A stretch of 64,000 bases of DNA from contig CM037873.1 in the NCBI GenBank assembly GCA_021292105.1, forward strand, positions 13,865,489 to 13,929,488. Reading direction: 5' to 3'. The notes under the pieces were generated by a model. The model saw only the letters and a program-made list of their open reading frames with translations. It made no database searches and was not told the DNA's origin. Every line of letters begins with the position of its first letter. Position 1 is the stretch's first letter. The DNA is from Anadara kagoshimensis. Its lineage: Eukaryota > Mollusca > Bivalvia > Arcoida > Arcidae. The translations under genes and the position numbers were made by a program. Below, piece by piece: positions 11,401-22,499 of this stretch.

Positions 11401-12688
11401 CAAAAGAATTTTCAGCCCAGGAACACAAGTTTTGGCTTATTCTATGCGTAATTCTTTATACGGTTATCAAAATTAGTTTCAAATATTTGCTTATTGTTAG
11501 AATATACAAGACCCATTGGTAAGCCACCTGTTTGTTATATCAGTTTTCTTCATAACAAGTGTTGTGGAGACAAGGAAAATTGTAATCTTCCATGTAATCT
11601 GAACTGAACAAATTCTAGGCATCATGCTACATTAATTTTTGTACAAATTGCCATAGGTAATATAAGTAATAAGAAACAAAGAATGTAGATATTCACAACA
11701 AAATAAACAATTAGAATTAAATTCACATACAGTAGATATAGAATGGTTATTTTTAGATGATCACTTAAAATCTAACGATGACGGTTGAAATGTTCACTTT
11801 AAAAAAAATTCAGACTGATCGAGACTGTTTATATAATTTCTAGTATTGTGCTGGTTGAAGGGAAAAGTAATGTACTCATTACGAAATGTAGTGAAAATAT
11901 TTGAAATATCATATTACAAAACTTTATATCATATACTGAGATGCGTTTGATGGACGAGAACCATAGGTTATAATATAAACCAAATACATGTATCTAACCA
12001 TCATAACGTGTATCTAGTCAGTCAATATGAAATCATCACTAGTACTTATACACACACTTAGTGTGCTTCATATCAAGCAACCGGACGGTTCAAGCCTTGC
12101 ATATTGAGCCGTTATTTTAGATAAATATACATTTACTTGCAGAATAAAGAAGTAACAGTACACTAACACTGGTTGTAGAGGGACAAAATAAAAAATATTC
12201 TGAAAAAATGTTTGATTAAACAAAATAGAACCATAGCTTATATTAAAAACCAAATTGCTTACCATCGATGTATATCTTGTCAGTTACTATGAAATACAGC
12301 TTTGTTGTGTTACATAGCAAGCATCCAGACGCCCCTAGCCAGACATGTTCAACAGTAAAGTTATAAAAATAACGGAGATAAAAATGAAAATAAATATATA
12401 TGTGTTGAATCTTTTTTGAACACCAGTGTTTAATAATCTGCCGACAAAGCCGAAAAAGCGGTCGCTAACATCAGTTGTATAGAGACAAGTGATATGCACA
12501 ATTGAATTGGACGTTTAGACCATTAACTTGTTTATTTTATAATTGTAGAAGACACCAATGCACAGCCTAATTCAGCACGTGACGCCATAGATGTTGAACC
12601 TCCGAATACCAATCGTCTTTCGCCAATCCCTAACTCCACAGCAACAGCGGACCCTCCTTTGCCGCCAATAAATCCAGCCAACCATTAA
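2664..12688 (+). CDS. Gene A: single-pass membrane protein with Cys-rich ectodomain (DUF7042-7045-like), 5' end not identified
   Basis: Nine exons with GT-AG borders join in one open frame of about 400 residues: 2664-2841, 3461-3564, 4864-4986, 5939-6112, 7101-7225, 7801-7918, 8368-8376, 8833-9066 and 12549-12688. The ectodomain starts with a C-x-FP-x2-W-x-G-x-W pattern, as I recall for the DUF7044 group, followed by a module with CPEPFLGTFSYVY and six further cysteines. Then come a Thr/Ser-rich stalk, a helix of about 25 hydrophobic residues, a basic stop-transfer KYKK and a 70-residue cytoplasmic tail ending PPLPPINPANH. Function is unknown; a surface receptor or adhesion role is only a guess. 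The opening half-codon (G+AT) requires an upstream exon, presumably the signal peptide, which I could not place. It is a paralogue of gene B. AATAAA at 12888-12893 is a possible poly(A) signal. Confidence 0.85.
3313..3464. repeat. Four tandem 38-bp repeats, each carrying a copy of the splice acceptor
   Basis: A 38-bp unit (core TTGATACAATGTATACATTT, ending TTATTGTAGAGGT) is present in four nearly identical copies ending at 3350, 3388, 3426 and 3464. The last one supplies the 3' splice site and first four bases of the exon at 3461. Each upstream copy therefore holds the same acceptor, at 3347, 3385 and 3423. The two left units of the pattern differ only at their first bases. Confidence 0.9.
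3461..3564 (+). CDS. Gene A exon: end of first ectodomain module
   Basis: The exon begins after TTATTGTAG and ends before GTAAGT. The frame is GDQTTTQGGNILYTYICIKW and continues to YYYYRMS. It starts by completing a Glu codon and ends with one leftover base. The acceptor sits inside the 38-bp tandem repeat. Confidence 0.85.
4478..4692. repeat. Dispersed element with AACCTGTCTAAAAG-type ends, carrying a G homopolymer
   Basis: The interval in the third intron of gene A resembles 32543-32722 in opposite orientation. Both contain ACCTTTATA, CTTATAAGCAGGTGACCC and ATATAGAGGT blocks and end in related sequences (CAAACCTGTCT here, GGTTTGTCTG there). A run of 14 or so G lies near 4541. It is probably a MITE; unclassified. 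Confidence 0.45.
4864..4986 (+). CDS. Gene A exon: linker and start of second ectodomain module
   Basis: The acceptor is TTATCATAG and the donor GTACGT. The frame reads INGNAANARVVTAPQITSGF and ends EFFTMVKD. It contains one N-glycosylation sequon (NGS) beside a cysteine. It enters in phase 1 and leaves one base that completes a Gly codon in the next exon. Confidence 0.85.
5939..6112 (+). CDS. Gene A exon: second Cys-rich module
   Basis: The acceptor is GATTTTTAG and the donor GTAGGT. The frame has NCPEPFLGTFSYVYNDGSS followed by cysteines in TTCGTPEWDGCSD and LATCSTKIAYS. The CP-x3-L-G-x-F-x-Y start and trailing C-x(7)-C spacing resemble my recollection of the DUF7042/7043 modules. That assignment is from memory and needs a profile search. 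Confidence 0.85.
6200..6382 (-). repeat. Dispersed repeat family 1, reverse copy
   Basis: The reverse complement matches the family defined at 35553-35790: the CAATCCATGTCCAAATCACA end, the GTTTAA block, GGAAGTGAGACCAAGTGCTT and TTACACACGT-type boxes are all present. It lies in the fifth intron of gene A. Its outer end runs straight into a tandem array of the same end sequence. Confidence 0.75.
6335..6655. repeat. Tandem array of one end of repeat family 1, with a poly(T) tract
   Basis: About six copies of a block like GGATTGTTATTTGGACATAG plus ATTGGTATGTTTGTTTTTAC are arranged head to tail and interrupted by about 31 T at 6438-6468. The block is the terminal part of family 1, so amplification probably followed insertion. 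Confidence 0.8.
6766..6962. repeat. MITE family 2 copy (CAGTACAG inverted ends)
   Basis: The left end CAGTACAGGCCCATCAAAAG and right end (GTTAATTTTTCCGCCGGTCTG) are diverged forms of the inverted ends seen clearly at 25655-25868. The interior boxes GCGGCTCATTT, CTCCTCGTTAGCTTTATCTC and TATCGGCTACTCGATAGCC are shared. It is an intronic, non-coding copy. Confidence 0.65.
7101..7225 (+). CDS. Gene A exon homologous to gene B exon 62069-62199
   Basis: The acceptor is TGTCTTCTAG and the donor GTAAGT. The frame starts SGLVYCAASIVDSS and ends SATYRFTCF. The paralogous exon of gene B starts NGSLSLIFSS and ends TYYTFICM, with the same entry phase (two bases) and exit phase (zero). Confidence 0.88.
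7801..7918 (+). CDS. Gene A exon homologous to gene B exon 61568-61712
   Basis: The acceptor is TTTTAACAG and the donor GTATGT. The frame AVKTSGSNVVASQKKEACES is followed by GGATITLTAS. The gene B counterpart ends with GANITLTNLGT, and both exons are phase 0 in and phase 1 out. This is the last ectodomain exon before the stalk. Confidence 0.88.
8368..8376 (+). CDS. Gene A 9-nt microexon (CTACGTGTC)
   Basis: Nine bases lie between AATTTCAG and GTGAGT. They complete one Thr codon, add Thr and Cys, and start a Pro codon, so the protein reads TASTTCPFTTT across the junction. Without it the flanking exons still join in frame (phase 1 to phase 1). Gene B has the same-sized exon at the same place. 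A long CT repeat (8384-8434) follows 8 bases downstream of the exon. Confidence 0.82.
8384..8434. repeat. CT dinucleotide microsatellite
   Basis: About 25 CT units sit immediately 3' of the microexon donor, within the intron. A pyrimidine tract this close could affect recognition of the microexon; that effect is inferred, not shown. Confidence 0.95.
8833..9066 (+). CDS. Gene A exon: Thr/Ser stalk, membrane helix and start of cytoplasmic tail
   Basis: The acceptor is ATTTTGACAG and the donor GTAAGT. The 78 codons encode a Thr-run stalk (TTTSATTTTTTQSS), a Gly/Ala lead-in, the hydrophobic helix AAVVIIAVVIIVIILVI and basic KYKKSPRK. Then follows NGSDHVVSENGTIPPK. The order outside-helix-basic predicts a type I protein. 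A stalk of this kind is likely O-glycosylated. Confidence 0.9.
9330..9546. repeat. MITE family 2 copy, diverged ends
   Basis: It begins TTAGACGCCTTTCGAAAGTT and ends TTAAACTTTCGACAGTTCTG plus TACCG, inverted relative to each other, with the family's internal CAGCTCCTCGTTAA box. It lies in the last intron of gene A. Confidence 0.65.
9909..10009. repeat. Short palindromic element with CATGTGC ends
   Basis: CATGTGCCGATTTTAATTTT near 9910 is mirrored by AAATTCAAAATCAGCACATG near 10006, with a second inner inversion around AATGCATTCAAA. Related sequences occur at about 17340-17440 and 53710-53850. Confidence 0.6.
10126..10200 (+). repeat. Dispersed repeat family 1, 5' part only
   Basis: GTCCAAATCACTATCCCAAA, AACTGGCAAATTTAGTTAAA and CACATGAACTTT match the first third of the family. 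The GGAAGTGAGG and GCTCCGG boxes are absent. A second, weaker fragment follows at about 10513-10585. Confidence 0.6.
10262..10354. repeat. Two-copy tandem repeat of about 50 bp
   Basis: TTTGTGTACACGTCACAAGA continuing through GATCTAGAAACGTATTGATAT occurs at 10262 and again at 10312 with no mismatch in the core, which suggests a recent duplication. It is intronic. Confidence 0.9.
12549..12688 (+). CDS. Gene A last exon: Pro/Asn-rich cytoplasmic terminus and stop
   Basis: The acceptor is ATAATTGTAG. The frame EDTNAQPNSARDAIDVEPPN ends DPPLPPINPANH and TAA at 12686-12688. The Pro-rich end could bind SH3 or WW domains, by analogy only. The 3.5-kb intron before it carries several repeats. Confidence 0.85.
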
Positions 12689-13048
12689 CGTTCAATAAGA
12701 TATAGGATGGTTCAATTGAAGGGTTTATTATAAAATACAATATAAATGTATACATCAAAGTGCTTGATCATTATAAAAAAGTTTGCACTTTTACATTTAG
12801 AAATATTTGGTATTTTGTAAATATAGTCGTGAAAAATACGGAAAATATGGAAATTTTGAATTGATTTAAAGCTTGAATTTATATGTTAATAAATAATTTC
12901 TCTTTGATGCAGAAGGGCGTATTACTAGCCGTGTGGTATTTACAAGAGAAATTCACAGCTGTTTTTAAATTCAATTAAAACGAAGAAATAATTATAAACA
13001 AGTATGGTGGGTATGTATACACTGAGCATTTGAATAAGATAAGCTTAA

Positions 13049-15160
13049 AGGTCACCGGTCACCAAATTTATCAATTTTGTATTTTGCATTCCTATGGATA
13101 GAGTTGTCAATATTGATGTGTCTGACGGTTTCCCGTGCCTTACATTTACCTGTAATACACTAAAATCTTACCTTAACGAACTGCTAATACTCGGTAGTTT
13201 CCGACACCGCTCGTAACTTTCCGGAGACCTACTTGATGACGTACATGGTGTTAAGCTGCTGAGGAAAGACACATTACCTATATATGTATCCATATATTAC
13301 ATGTGGGTTTGTGTGGAGTTTTGAAGGGTTTTAAAGTTTGATTTCAAGTCAAAATGATATATTTTGTGAAGTTTTGATATAATAAAATCACAATGACCGA
13401 TGAACATGTTTTTCCACAAATTTCAGAACAAATTAAAGCCAGATTTACACAAGTCCTTAATGCAGCTTTTTAATTCACTCAGATTAAACATTACGAGATA
13501 AGTCAGAGAAATAAGAGTAGTAAAACCATTTAAGACAATTTAAATTAATATGAATTAATTCAGTCAAATATATAGATTTTAAACAATTTTAATTTTCAAA
13601 ATTAATTTAATTCCGTTATTTAAACAGTTCACCAAATCACACGTTCAAACAGAGACGTATGTCTTGTTCTAATTAACTAATCTAATTTAAGTTTCAGAAT
13701 CCATCAAAAATGACAAATAACATTTACCGGGTATATCATAAAGATATACGCACGTGTCAATTAATGTTGCATATTGTAAGGTAAACTCTGTTAATTACAG
13801 GTGGTAGATGTCTACTTCTAAGCAGGATGTTTCCCAATGTAGCATATTGATAATCTCTTAATTACTAGAATGTGAGGGGGTGTAAATCACACTTTGAACG
13901 ATATTAATAAATGTATTGTGAATAAATAAAAGAAAATTTCACTCGAGTTTTGAGTCCTTTGTTAGTCGAGCGTAATCCCACTGGTATCACATTTTGATGA
14001 CGTTTTTTCATCCCATTAAAATTAAGCGTAATAAAGTTATTATATGATTTTTTTTATCATGGAAACAGTAAATTTTATCATGGAAACAGTAATGATGTTG
14101 GTGATATATTATTATTATTTTTATTATTATTATTAAACTTACTGCAAATAAGGAATAGGAATCTATTGAATTGAAATTGTTTTCATATTTAAGTAATACT
14201 GGGGTAAAATATTTTATTTTAGAGATAATAAGAAATTATTTTTAAACCTGTATTTTGATATTTTCGTTGTACAACAAACTAAAGATCTTGGACCCAGATT
14301 CTACCCGAAAACGTTTTTTTTATTATTAATTAGATGGGTAAATAATAATAATAATAATAATAAATCACCGATTTTAATCTAAAATGGAATTAAAAATTGG
14401 ACACTTTCTAAAACAAATATGAATTAAAATCAACTTGAGGTCATAATATAGCTGTACTAGAGAGAAGAAAAGAATTTTTGTTTAAATAAAAAACAAAAAT
14501 TGGGGTTCTTTATATTATTCCTAATGATAAAAAGATAAAAATAAAAATAAATAAATAAATGAATAACTAGAGGATATGTAAAGATAATTAAAATGATATT
14601 AAATATAAATGAAAATTAAATGAACAATATTTCTAATAAAAACGGAAATTTGGGTTCTCAGTTTATTGTTTGTTGTGATAAATAAATAAACAAACAAATA
14701 AATATATAAATAAATAAATAAAAAAATCAATGGTTAATCAATAAATCAATTTCTTTCTTTCTTTCTTTCTTTATAAATATATATAAATAAATAAATGAAT
14801 GAATGAATGAATGAATGATTAATAAATAAATAAATTAATTAATTAAATTATGTATGCTTAATAAATAAATATATAAAAACACTTATTTCTGATAAATTTG
14901 GGTAATAAATGAAGTTCACTATACAAGCCTCATTTACTAAATAGCTGGGATAACACCTTCTGCGTCACTTCCGGTTTTGTGCCCTTTTACTACCAAAGGG
15001 AAATAACACTGTTTTTCAACAGTTTTAGGACTTTAATTTACGCTGTAGAAAAGGACAGGAATAATTAAAAAATGTTATTTGTGGTTAAATCGACTTTTTA
15101 TTATGTAATCTTTCGGAAAATAGTACTAAAAAAATTTCGGTTTTTGGTGACCGGTGACCT
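13049..15160. mobile_element. 2.1-kb non-autonomous DNA element with TTAA target sites
   Basis: Both ends carry the 18-bp inverted repeat AGGTCACCGGTCACCAAA, and both are bordered by TTAA (13045-13048 and 15161-15164). TTAA duplication is the hallmark of piggyBac-like elements. The inverted repeat itself contains GGTCACC twice. The interior has A/T-rich simple repeats (TTA, AAT, AAAT, TTTC) and no open frame of transposase size, so it would depend on an enzyme supplied in trans. Ends differ from the CCC-type ends of classical piggyBac, so the family is uncertain. Confidence 0.8.
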
Positions 15161-15164
15161 TTAA

Positions 15165-16239
15165 ATGATCCCATGTGGTAAAACCATATCTGTAATATGT
15201 ATAATTTTTTTTATGAAATATGGTATAATTTAAAACCTGGACTGGACTTAGAACTGGGCTCTGGACTGGGCTCTAGACTTGGACTTGCTATACTATATTT
15301 AACATTTATACTTTGTTTGGCAATGGATACCTTCTAATTACCCCCAGGAAATAATTCAATAACAATCATCAATGGTAAATGACCAAGGTATACTGTGTAT
15401 ACTGTCCAAAGTCCATATCCAAAGCCAGTCTAGTCCAGGTTGTCCATTATGCCATGAATTATTAATGCAAAACTGTGATATGTATTATAATTATATTTAT
15501 TGTATTTATTTTATAACAATGAACAATGTTATTTTTTTGTAATTGTGTTTGTTTAAATATATTTTCACTTTTATTTTTTATGAGTGGCTGTGATAAAATG
15601 TATAATTGTATTTTGGAAACATTTCTTCAAAGCTCAACTCGCCTAATATTGTTGACACAGTTGTCAAACATGTGCAATGCTTTTTTTGGAGTGTTTTAAT
15701 GTCCTGATATAATATCTATTACATTTGTGAAATGCAACCCCATCTCCAAAATTTCATGAAGTAAAATTGAGCTGATGTTGAACATTGAAACAAAGACGCT
15801 TTCAAAATTTCTATGTTTATTTAATATATATTCTAGAGATTTCTTAACAATTACCGAGGCATTAAAAGTAGTATTGTATAATTACCAGCATGAGATTTTA
15901 TTTATGTTGATACATTGTGAATGCTACGTATGACTGAATACATGTTATAATATGTTATGGTTTTGATTTTAATAAATTGCGGTTATAATCAGTATTGGGT
16001 TTTTTCTGTTTTCCTTTTTTCTGCAATTATGGAAGGTAAAAAAGAAAAAAAAGAAGGTTTATGAGTCAGATGTTTATTTGCCATTTGTATACAAAGATCT
16101 AGCTCATTAGATTGATCTTAACGATAGTATGCGCTAACAAGAAGAAACACTATAATAGATGGGACAAACAACTTAAAACATCCAAACAAACCGATAAAAT
16201 TATAGTCGCATAGTTCCATGTTTCTTCATTTTAATTTTT
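15165..16239. other. Intergenic, no gene seen
   Basis: AT-rich sequence with short direct repeats of a CTGGACTGGGCT type at 15236-15295 and a loose inverted match near 15420. No exon-like open segment with usable splice sites was found. Confidence 0.5.
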
Positions 16240-16382
16240 TTTAGTTCACACGTAGTTCGTGGAGCTAAATAGACGAGAGGTGTTTACGCTTCCAGGGCAC
16301 CTTATTTCACTTCCCTAATGCAAGTTCAAGTGTTTAACCTATTTCAACAGTTTTCAAAGTTTTTACTTTGCTTTAGAGATTA
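16240..16382 (-). repeat. Dispersed repeat family 1, reverse copy
   Basis: The reverse complement contains CAAAGTAAAAACTTTGAAAA, GTTAAACACTTGAAC, GGAAGTGAAATAAGGTGCCC and GGAAGCGTAAACACC in family order. It lies between the two genes. Confidence 0.7.
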
Positions 16383-16631
16383 TTTATCTATATATGTTTT
16401 TTATTGATATGCAGTGCTTTGGCACTGTTATTCATTTTTTTATTTCCTTTTTTACAGAGATTGAAATATGATACAAAATACACTTAACTAATTAACTAAC
16501 ATTTAACAGTAACGCTTACATATTTACAAATTGATTTTATGTATAAAACAATTTCATTTGTTATATGCTCTTGCTGATACTTTTACATATGTAAAGCAAA
16601 TAAATAAGAAGTGTTTATGGTCAGATTGGTT

Positions 16632-16733
16632 GAGTGATGTTTGTGATTTTCTTCCAAATATCACCAAAAAACAGCAAGTTATGAGTGATGTTTGTGATTT
16701 TCTTCCAAATATCACCAAAAAACAGCAAGTTAT
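16632..16733. repeat. Exact two-copy tandem duplication of 51 bp
   Basis: GAGTGATGTTTGTGATTTTC through CAGCAAGTTAT is repeated head to tail. Since 51 is a multiple of three, small frames on both strands stay open through it. No gene context exists around it. Confidence 0.9.
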
Positions 16734-16759
16734 TAGTTCAAGGCACAATAGAGATTAAT

Positions 16760-19700
16760 TGATTTGATGTTACTGATTCATTTGCTAACGTTTTAGCTTA
16801 ATTTGGTAGTATTAAACGAAGAACATTTTAAACAAGCCGAGTGAAGTAAAATTCAGTTTATGAAAAAAATATACTAAATTAATTTAAAATATAAACAAGC
16901 AACACTGAGTATATAACATAATGGAAGAACGTTTAATTTGTAAACAGTTTATATGTTTAAAAAGAGGTAAACCTTTATCATAAAATACCATGATATATTT
17001 AAAATGCATTACGGGTTGCTATTAGCACAGATAGATATCTTTTAGTATCTGTATATGATCAACATACCATGTAATACCATTTTCATTTGATTTTTATGAG
17101 GTAATTTTCCATATACTTTATGAAAATGACACTTAAATTGAGTAATTAATAATTCAAAACATTTTTGACTTTTAAACAGAAAAAGAAAAATACATACTTA
17201 TTTAACTATAATTTGACACGCAGTTTTTACATAGTTTTTGTCAAACATGTATTAATATTTTTCCAGCAGAACGGTTTTATTTAATATATGTAATTAATCT
17301 TGAGTTTATTTAGATATATATGGTCAAAAATGTTGTGTCTACTTTTGACTTTTTATGAAAATAATACATTCAAAAGGAGTACATGACAATTACTTTTCAA
17401 TACATTATTTTATTAAAAATCAAAAGAAGTACATGCCAGTATCAGCAGATTTCAAAGATTATATGAATTAAATAATGGCAATGTCATATTATAAATTGTT
17501 GAATTTTTTAATGAATTATAGTTGTCATATCATAATTTTTTGAATATTTCATTCAGAAAATTCTAAAATTTATAATATGACAGAAACCTAGTAAAACCAT
17601 ACATTTCTAAATAAAATAAAATGTGATTTGAATTGCCATGAAAGTACCTATAGCATCACAAGGGTAAAAGCTGTGCGAGTGTCTTAGGGCGAGATGTTCT
17701 CTAGATGGAACTTCGCTCTAACATCAAAAGTATACACCTCGATATTGTTCGTAGAACAAAACCTCACACTATCGATCTAGCAGGGACGTGAAGAAAAAAA
17801 TTGTTGACGCAGTGACACGGGCAAATTAATGTGAAAAAACATTTGTGTGTATTCTGATATTTTTGTTAAAATATAACAGGCAAAGTAGCAATTGTGTATT
17901 TGTGCGTTAAATTATGCAGAGTTCTATTGTGTGTATGAAAATGTTATGTTTCGTATATATCTGTCCCCGTTTGGGTTTTATAATTCGTCATGTTTTCGAG
18001 ATTTTGTCCTGCTTTCCTATCAACCCATCAAACACAGAACTGAAATAATGTCTCTCTCCTCTACACAATTTTCACTAAGAAATAGGATATTGCGTTGTTT
18101 GCCTCCATGTTGGTTACTTTTGAAAATGTTTTCAGTGTTATGGGGATTTTTACAAGGCCACGTTTCTCGTCTAAAAGACGCTCCTTGACAACAAGCTTCA
18201 CTGAAGGTTAACTTTATTGGGTCTATGTAGTTTGTATTTGACAACAGCCAGCTGTACGAACGAACACTTGGTTTTATGTCCTGTAACCAGTGTTGTGGTT
18301 ATAGTAATATCAGAAAATCACCAAATGTCCCATTTATTGTACAACCATCGACCCATATTCCGGTATACATTGAATATATAAATTAAAAATTGAATTTTAA
18401 ACAACAAGCCGACAATCCCTTCTTGTGTATATGTTAATCGATAAAAATTTAAGAAAACATGTTTGATGGAAATTAGAAAAAACCTACATTAATATGATAT
18501 CAACTGTGAAATAGAAATTGCAAATGTTGTTACGATGTGCTACTCTCGCTTATCTAGTGAAAAGAATATGAAATATTAAATGAAATTTTTAAAACCTGTT
18601 TTTAATCAAATGTATGCCTATTTATCGTTTTTATTTAATTCATTTTCAAAAGAATCCATGACACTGTATAGTGATAACAACTATAAAAATATACAAGACT
18701 AGTGCAGTTGTGTCATATACGCATTCATTTTAATATGACATCCAGGTATTTTTGTTATTTTTTTATTATTCGGTAACCGGTTTGGATATACTAAATTCAT
18801 ATAAAACACAGTAAACTTTTCTAACAAAGGCCATATATCAAAAATAAGCACTATTTTAAAATCCCTTTGGTTCAAGATTACATTCAACCTGCTGCAGCGA
18901 CCGCCTCTAAAAAGACCACCAATCCATTAAGACCAGTGTTTTAAGGTCCTTTTCTTAAAAATTCAATTAATCAGTTTTTATATAAAAACCACCTGTCCAT
19001 AATTTTAAGCTTCCGAAACCAGCTCTTGATGATCTTTATATAGATATTTTATAGTTAACAAACCCTTGAAAATGGTGGCTGTGTCGCCGAATTGTCGGGG
19101 ATTTTATAGTATTTTTTAGTACTTTTTATATCTTATTTTGTCAAATAGACAATGCGAATGTAGCATTTACATATTTTACTATACATTAGCTAATCGTTGT
19201 AATAGATATGTTTCCTCCCTTTTTCCTTCAGTAAATGTATTGTCACAGGGTCATTGTGTAAGCAAAACTCGTCGGCTATTTATGTGTTGTCTATGATATG
19301 GCAAGAATGATATTACTAGTATTTGAAAGTCACAGTTTGTATCTAGATACTGCTACTATTTATTATTATTATTATTATTATTATTTTATTATTATTATTA
19401 TAAAGACCTAAATAAACAAAAAAAAGTGAACGTTTTGATTGAATACGTGTATGTTATTATTATTATTATTAAATACGACCCCAATGAATGTACAGAACTG
19501 ACACCAGAGAACTCTTGATGAATAGTGTTGCTTAGTCATTTTAATATATATACATAAAATATAATATACATGTGTATGTAGAAATACGTGTAAAATTATA
19601 ACTATAGTGAAATGGACAGATAATGGCAGAAAAAAGAACAAATGAAGTACATAATTATACGGGTATCAAATAATTCTATAATAGTAGATCATTCAGGTAT

Positions 19701-20477
19701 ACGTTATTACTAGATTTCTATCATAAACTTTCCTCTTAGCAACTAATGTCAAGTATTTTATAATAGTTTATTTATCAAACATAAGGCGGTATTTAATTTC
19801 ATTGAAATTTTATTTTATTCATACAGTTCATATTTGTATAGATTAAAGTCAGATTTTATAGAAATTTAAAGAATGGCTTAAATCAAATAACTGTAAAGAG
19901 AAATTTGTTTTGATATTTATAATATAAATGCTTTTATATTATTTACAAAAACATCTATTAAAACGGGAATTCAAATTTTCAAATTTTAATTTTCTACACG
20001 AGATTTATATGTCTTCTTATTCAAATATGTTGATGTATACATATGAATATATGGACTTGTATAATTCATTTAGCCCAGAGTTTTATGTGATAAAATAAAC
20101 CTTTCAACTTAAGAACCAATTATGATAATTTTGGTATCACAAACGTCAATTTGGATGGGAAACCAAAGTTGTCAAACCTGGCTCTTCTCGGTGTTTAGTT
20201 TTTATTGTTATTACAACTATTATTTTTATTCAACCTTTTATTGATATTTTGGTAATCATACACGTTTTTTCAAATATATATTATTAAAGTTTTTATCTCG
20301 ATAACCAGGCTATAGGTTATCAATCTATGTTCTAATTTCATAACAACTCATGTTTTAGAAAATGTTGGCTCAATTATTCCCTAAAGGTTTCCTGAACTTA
20401 ATCTTGCAAATTTTACATGCTCGGTTGTTGATGTCCATCGCATATGAGATAACATTCTAAAGGTCACTTTAAGCTTC
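16760..20477. other. Intergenic, no gene seen
   Basis: AT-rich sequence. A CATGTGC-type palindromic repeat relative lies at about 17340-17440 and ATT trinucleotide runs at 19358-19400 and 19453-19472. Small open frames here have no coding character or splice context. Confidence 0.5.
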
Positions 20478-21036
20478 TAGAATTTGTATTCTAAATATTG
20501 TATTTGAAGTACATCAAAATATTGATAAAATATGCCAGATTTAAGTTTAAAAATGATTGCGACACTTGGGCTAGAACTTAGGATGGCCGATATCAGCTGT
20601 CAGGTTTCATTTCTCGTACAAGAGTAGTGATCGTTGTTATTGTCAGATTTGTATTGTTAGTTTTCATATTTTTCCAACGTTATTCTTACTATTATAAAGT
20701 TGACAACATAAGCTTTCCCTTTTCTATTGTCACATTCCTTTCTGAAATGAAATTTTAAATAATTTGTAAAAGTTTTGTAAAAGAATGTAATTATAAGAAA
20801 GGTGACAATAATGCTGTTCTACAATGGTAAGAATTACGTTAAAGAAAAATGAAAACTGACAACAGAAACATGACAATGACAAAATTACTTTTCTTCCACA
20901 AGAAATGAATCTTGATAGGTGATTTGGCTATGCTAAGTTCTAGCCCAAGTGTCGCAATCATTTTTTAACTTAAATCTGGGACATTTTATCAATATTTTGT
21001 TGTACTTCAAATACAATATTTAGAATACAAATTCTA
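20478..21036. repeat. 559-bp near-perfect palindrome (foldback element)
   Basis: The left arm TAGAATTTGTATTCTAAATA through TGCGACACTTGGGCTAGAAC is matched in reverse complement at 20930-21036 with about one mismatch per 20 bases. Inner blocks (TTGTTATTGTCAG / CTGACAACAGAA; CTATTGTCAC / GTGACAATAA) keep pairing to a centre near 20757. Transcribed, it would fold into a hairpin of some 270 bp per arm. It holds no coding sequence. Confidence 0.85.
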
Positions 21037-22499
21037 TCGTTTTCATTTTAACCGTATCCATCAAAAGTAAGATGTTTTAATCCAATTGTCTAAAATACAT
21101 GATAACGGATGAAAATAGTTAATGTAGCTTTATATATTGGAAAAATACTGAGATCCCTAACAATAAATTATAGAGAATTATAGAGTTAATCGAGTGGAGA
21201 CAATAAAATTAGAACTAAGATGTCATAAATTTGTCATTTCAATAAATCACCTGCTCGTGATAAATGTAAAATCAATACACACAAAGGTATAAAATGCTTC
21301 ATAGAGTATGAATTCTTAAGCCCCATTAATCTCCGATAAAGGACTGATCTTATAATACACTGTGTCAACTTTTAAACTTTTGTCTTGTTGAATCCCCTTC
21401 GTCTTACCAATACATAAGGTCATCGTTATCACGAAATTAAAGCATTACACTTGGACCTTAGAATTACGTAACATTTAATTTCAATTGATTGCATTCAATT
21501 TAAAAGTACAAAATATTTAAAGGAGGAGATTTTAATACAATGCACCATTTGAAAATAAATTAACATTGACAAAAGAAATATTATAACTTTTACGTTTGAA
21601 ATAGGTTTTCTATTATACCGGGTGATATTAAAGGTGTCTAAAAGTCCTACATTGTGCACCAAAGACATTAAGACCTTACTGTTACAGCACTGTATTTTTC
21701 TGTAAAGGAAATATAAAAAATAAGGAATATAGATTAGCTGGATTTTTTTAATTTCAGATATTTAAACAGAGTCATTTCAGTTCATATTTTACAACGCTAA
21801 TAAATTTTAATTAACTCTTTAATGTTTCTAAACAATGTAAACAGTAATTTAAATAGTAGAAAGAAATGAAAAACATATACTAGTGCATAGCAACAACTAG
21901 CTCATCCAAGAACACGACAATATACATGTAAATGATTAAACTGACGAAAAAGACATACAACAAGAAAGGACAACCATTTATTAAAGAGTTTGTTACCTTT
22001 ACCTTGATTTCAATAAAGCTATATTCTTAAACATAAACAATACATAACATGATTGATAATTTGTTAACCTCTTCTGAACTTTTATCATTATTTTATAAAT
22101 AGTCTTATATTTGTCTATGAATAATGTATCAAACCAAAAATATAACGAAATTTATATAAGTTATACAATGGAGATTTTTATACATATAATATACATTGGT
22201 GATTAAACTTTCCAAGCGATTTGATATTTTACTTTTCAACAAACAAACTTATTTTCTAATCTTTTCATCTTTTCCGCCCGCCAAAGATTGCATCATTCAC
22301 GCATGGAAGTGAAGCATACATTATCCGTCATTAAAATAAAATAAAATGCTCCATTTACTTCTACTTTTTTTAAATTGTGGATTGCATTTACAATTTCTTG
22401 AATAATTCATTCGAATGTATTCCTTTTTTTCCTTCAGGAAATTAAGTTCACATGTAGAACACTTTTTCATTTATGAAGCATGATGAAAATGTAATATGT
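21037..22499. other. Intergenic, nothing recognised
   Basis: AT-rich sequence without exon-like segments, repeats of known family or RNA genes that I can support. Confidence 0.45.

Noticed and set aside
16531-16758. Frame with an internal duplicated peptide
   Set aside because: The duplication is an exact 51-bp tandem repeat of non-coding DNA; the reverse strand is equally open.
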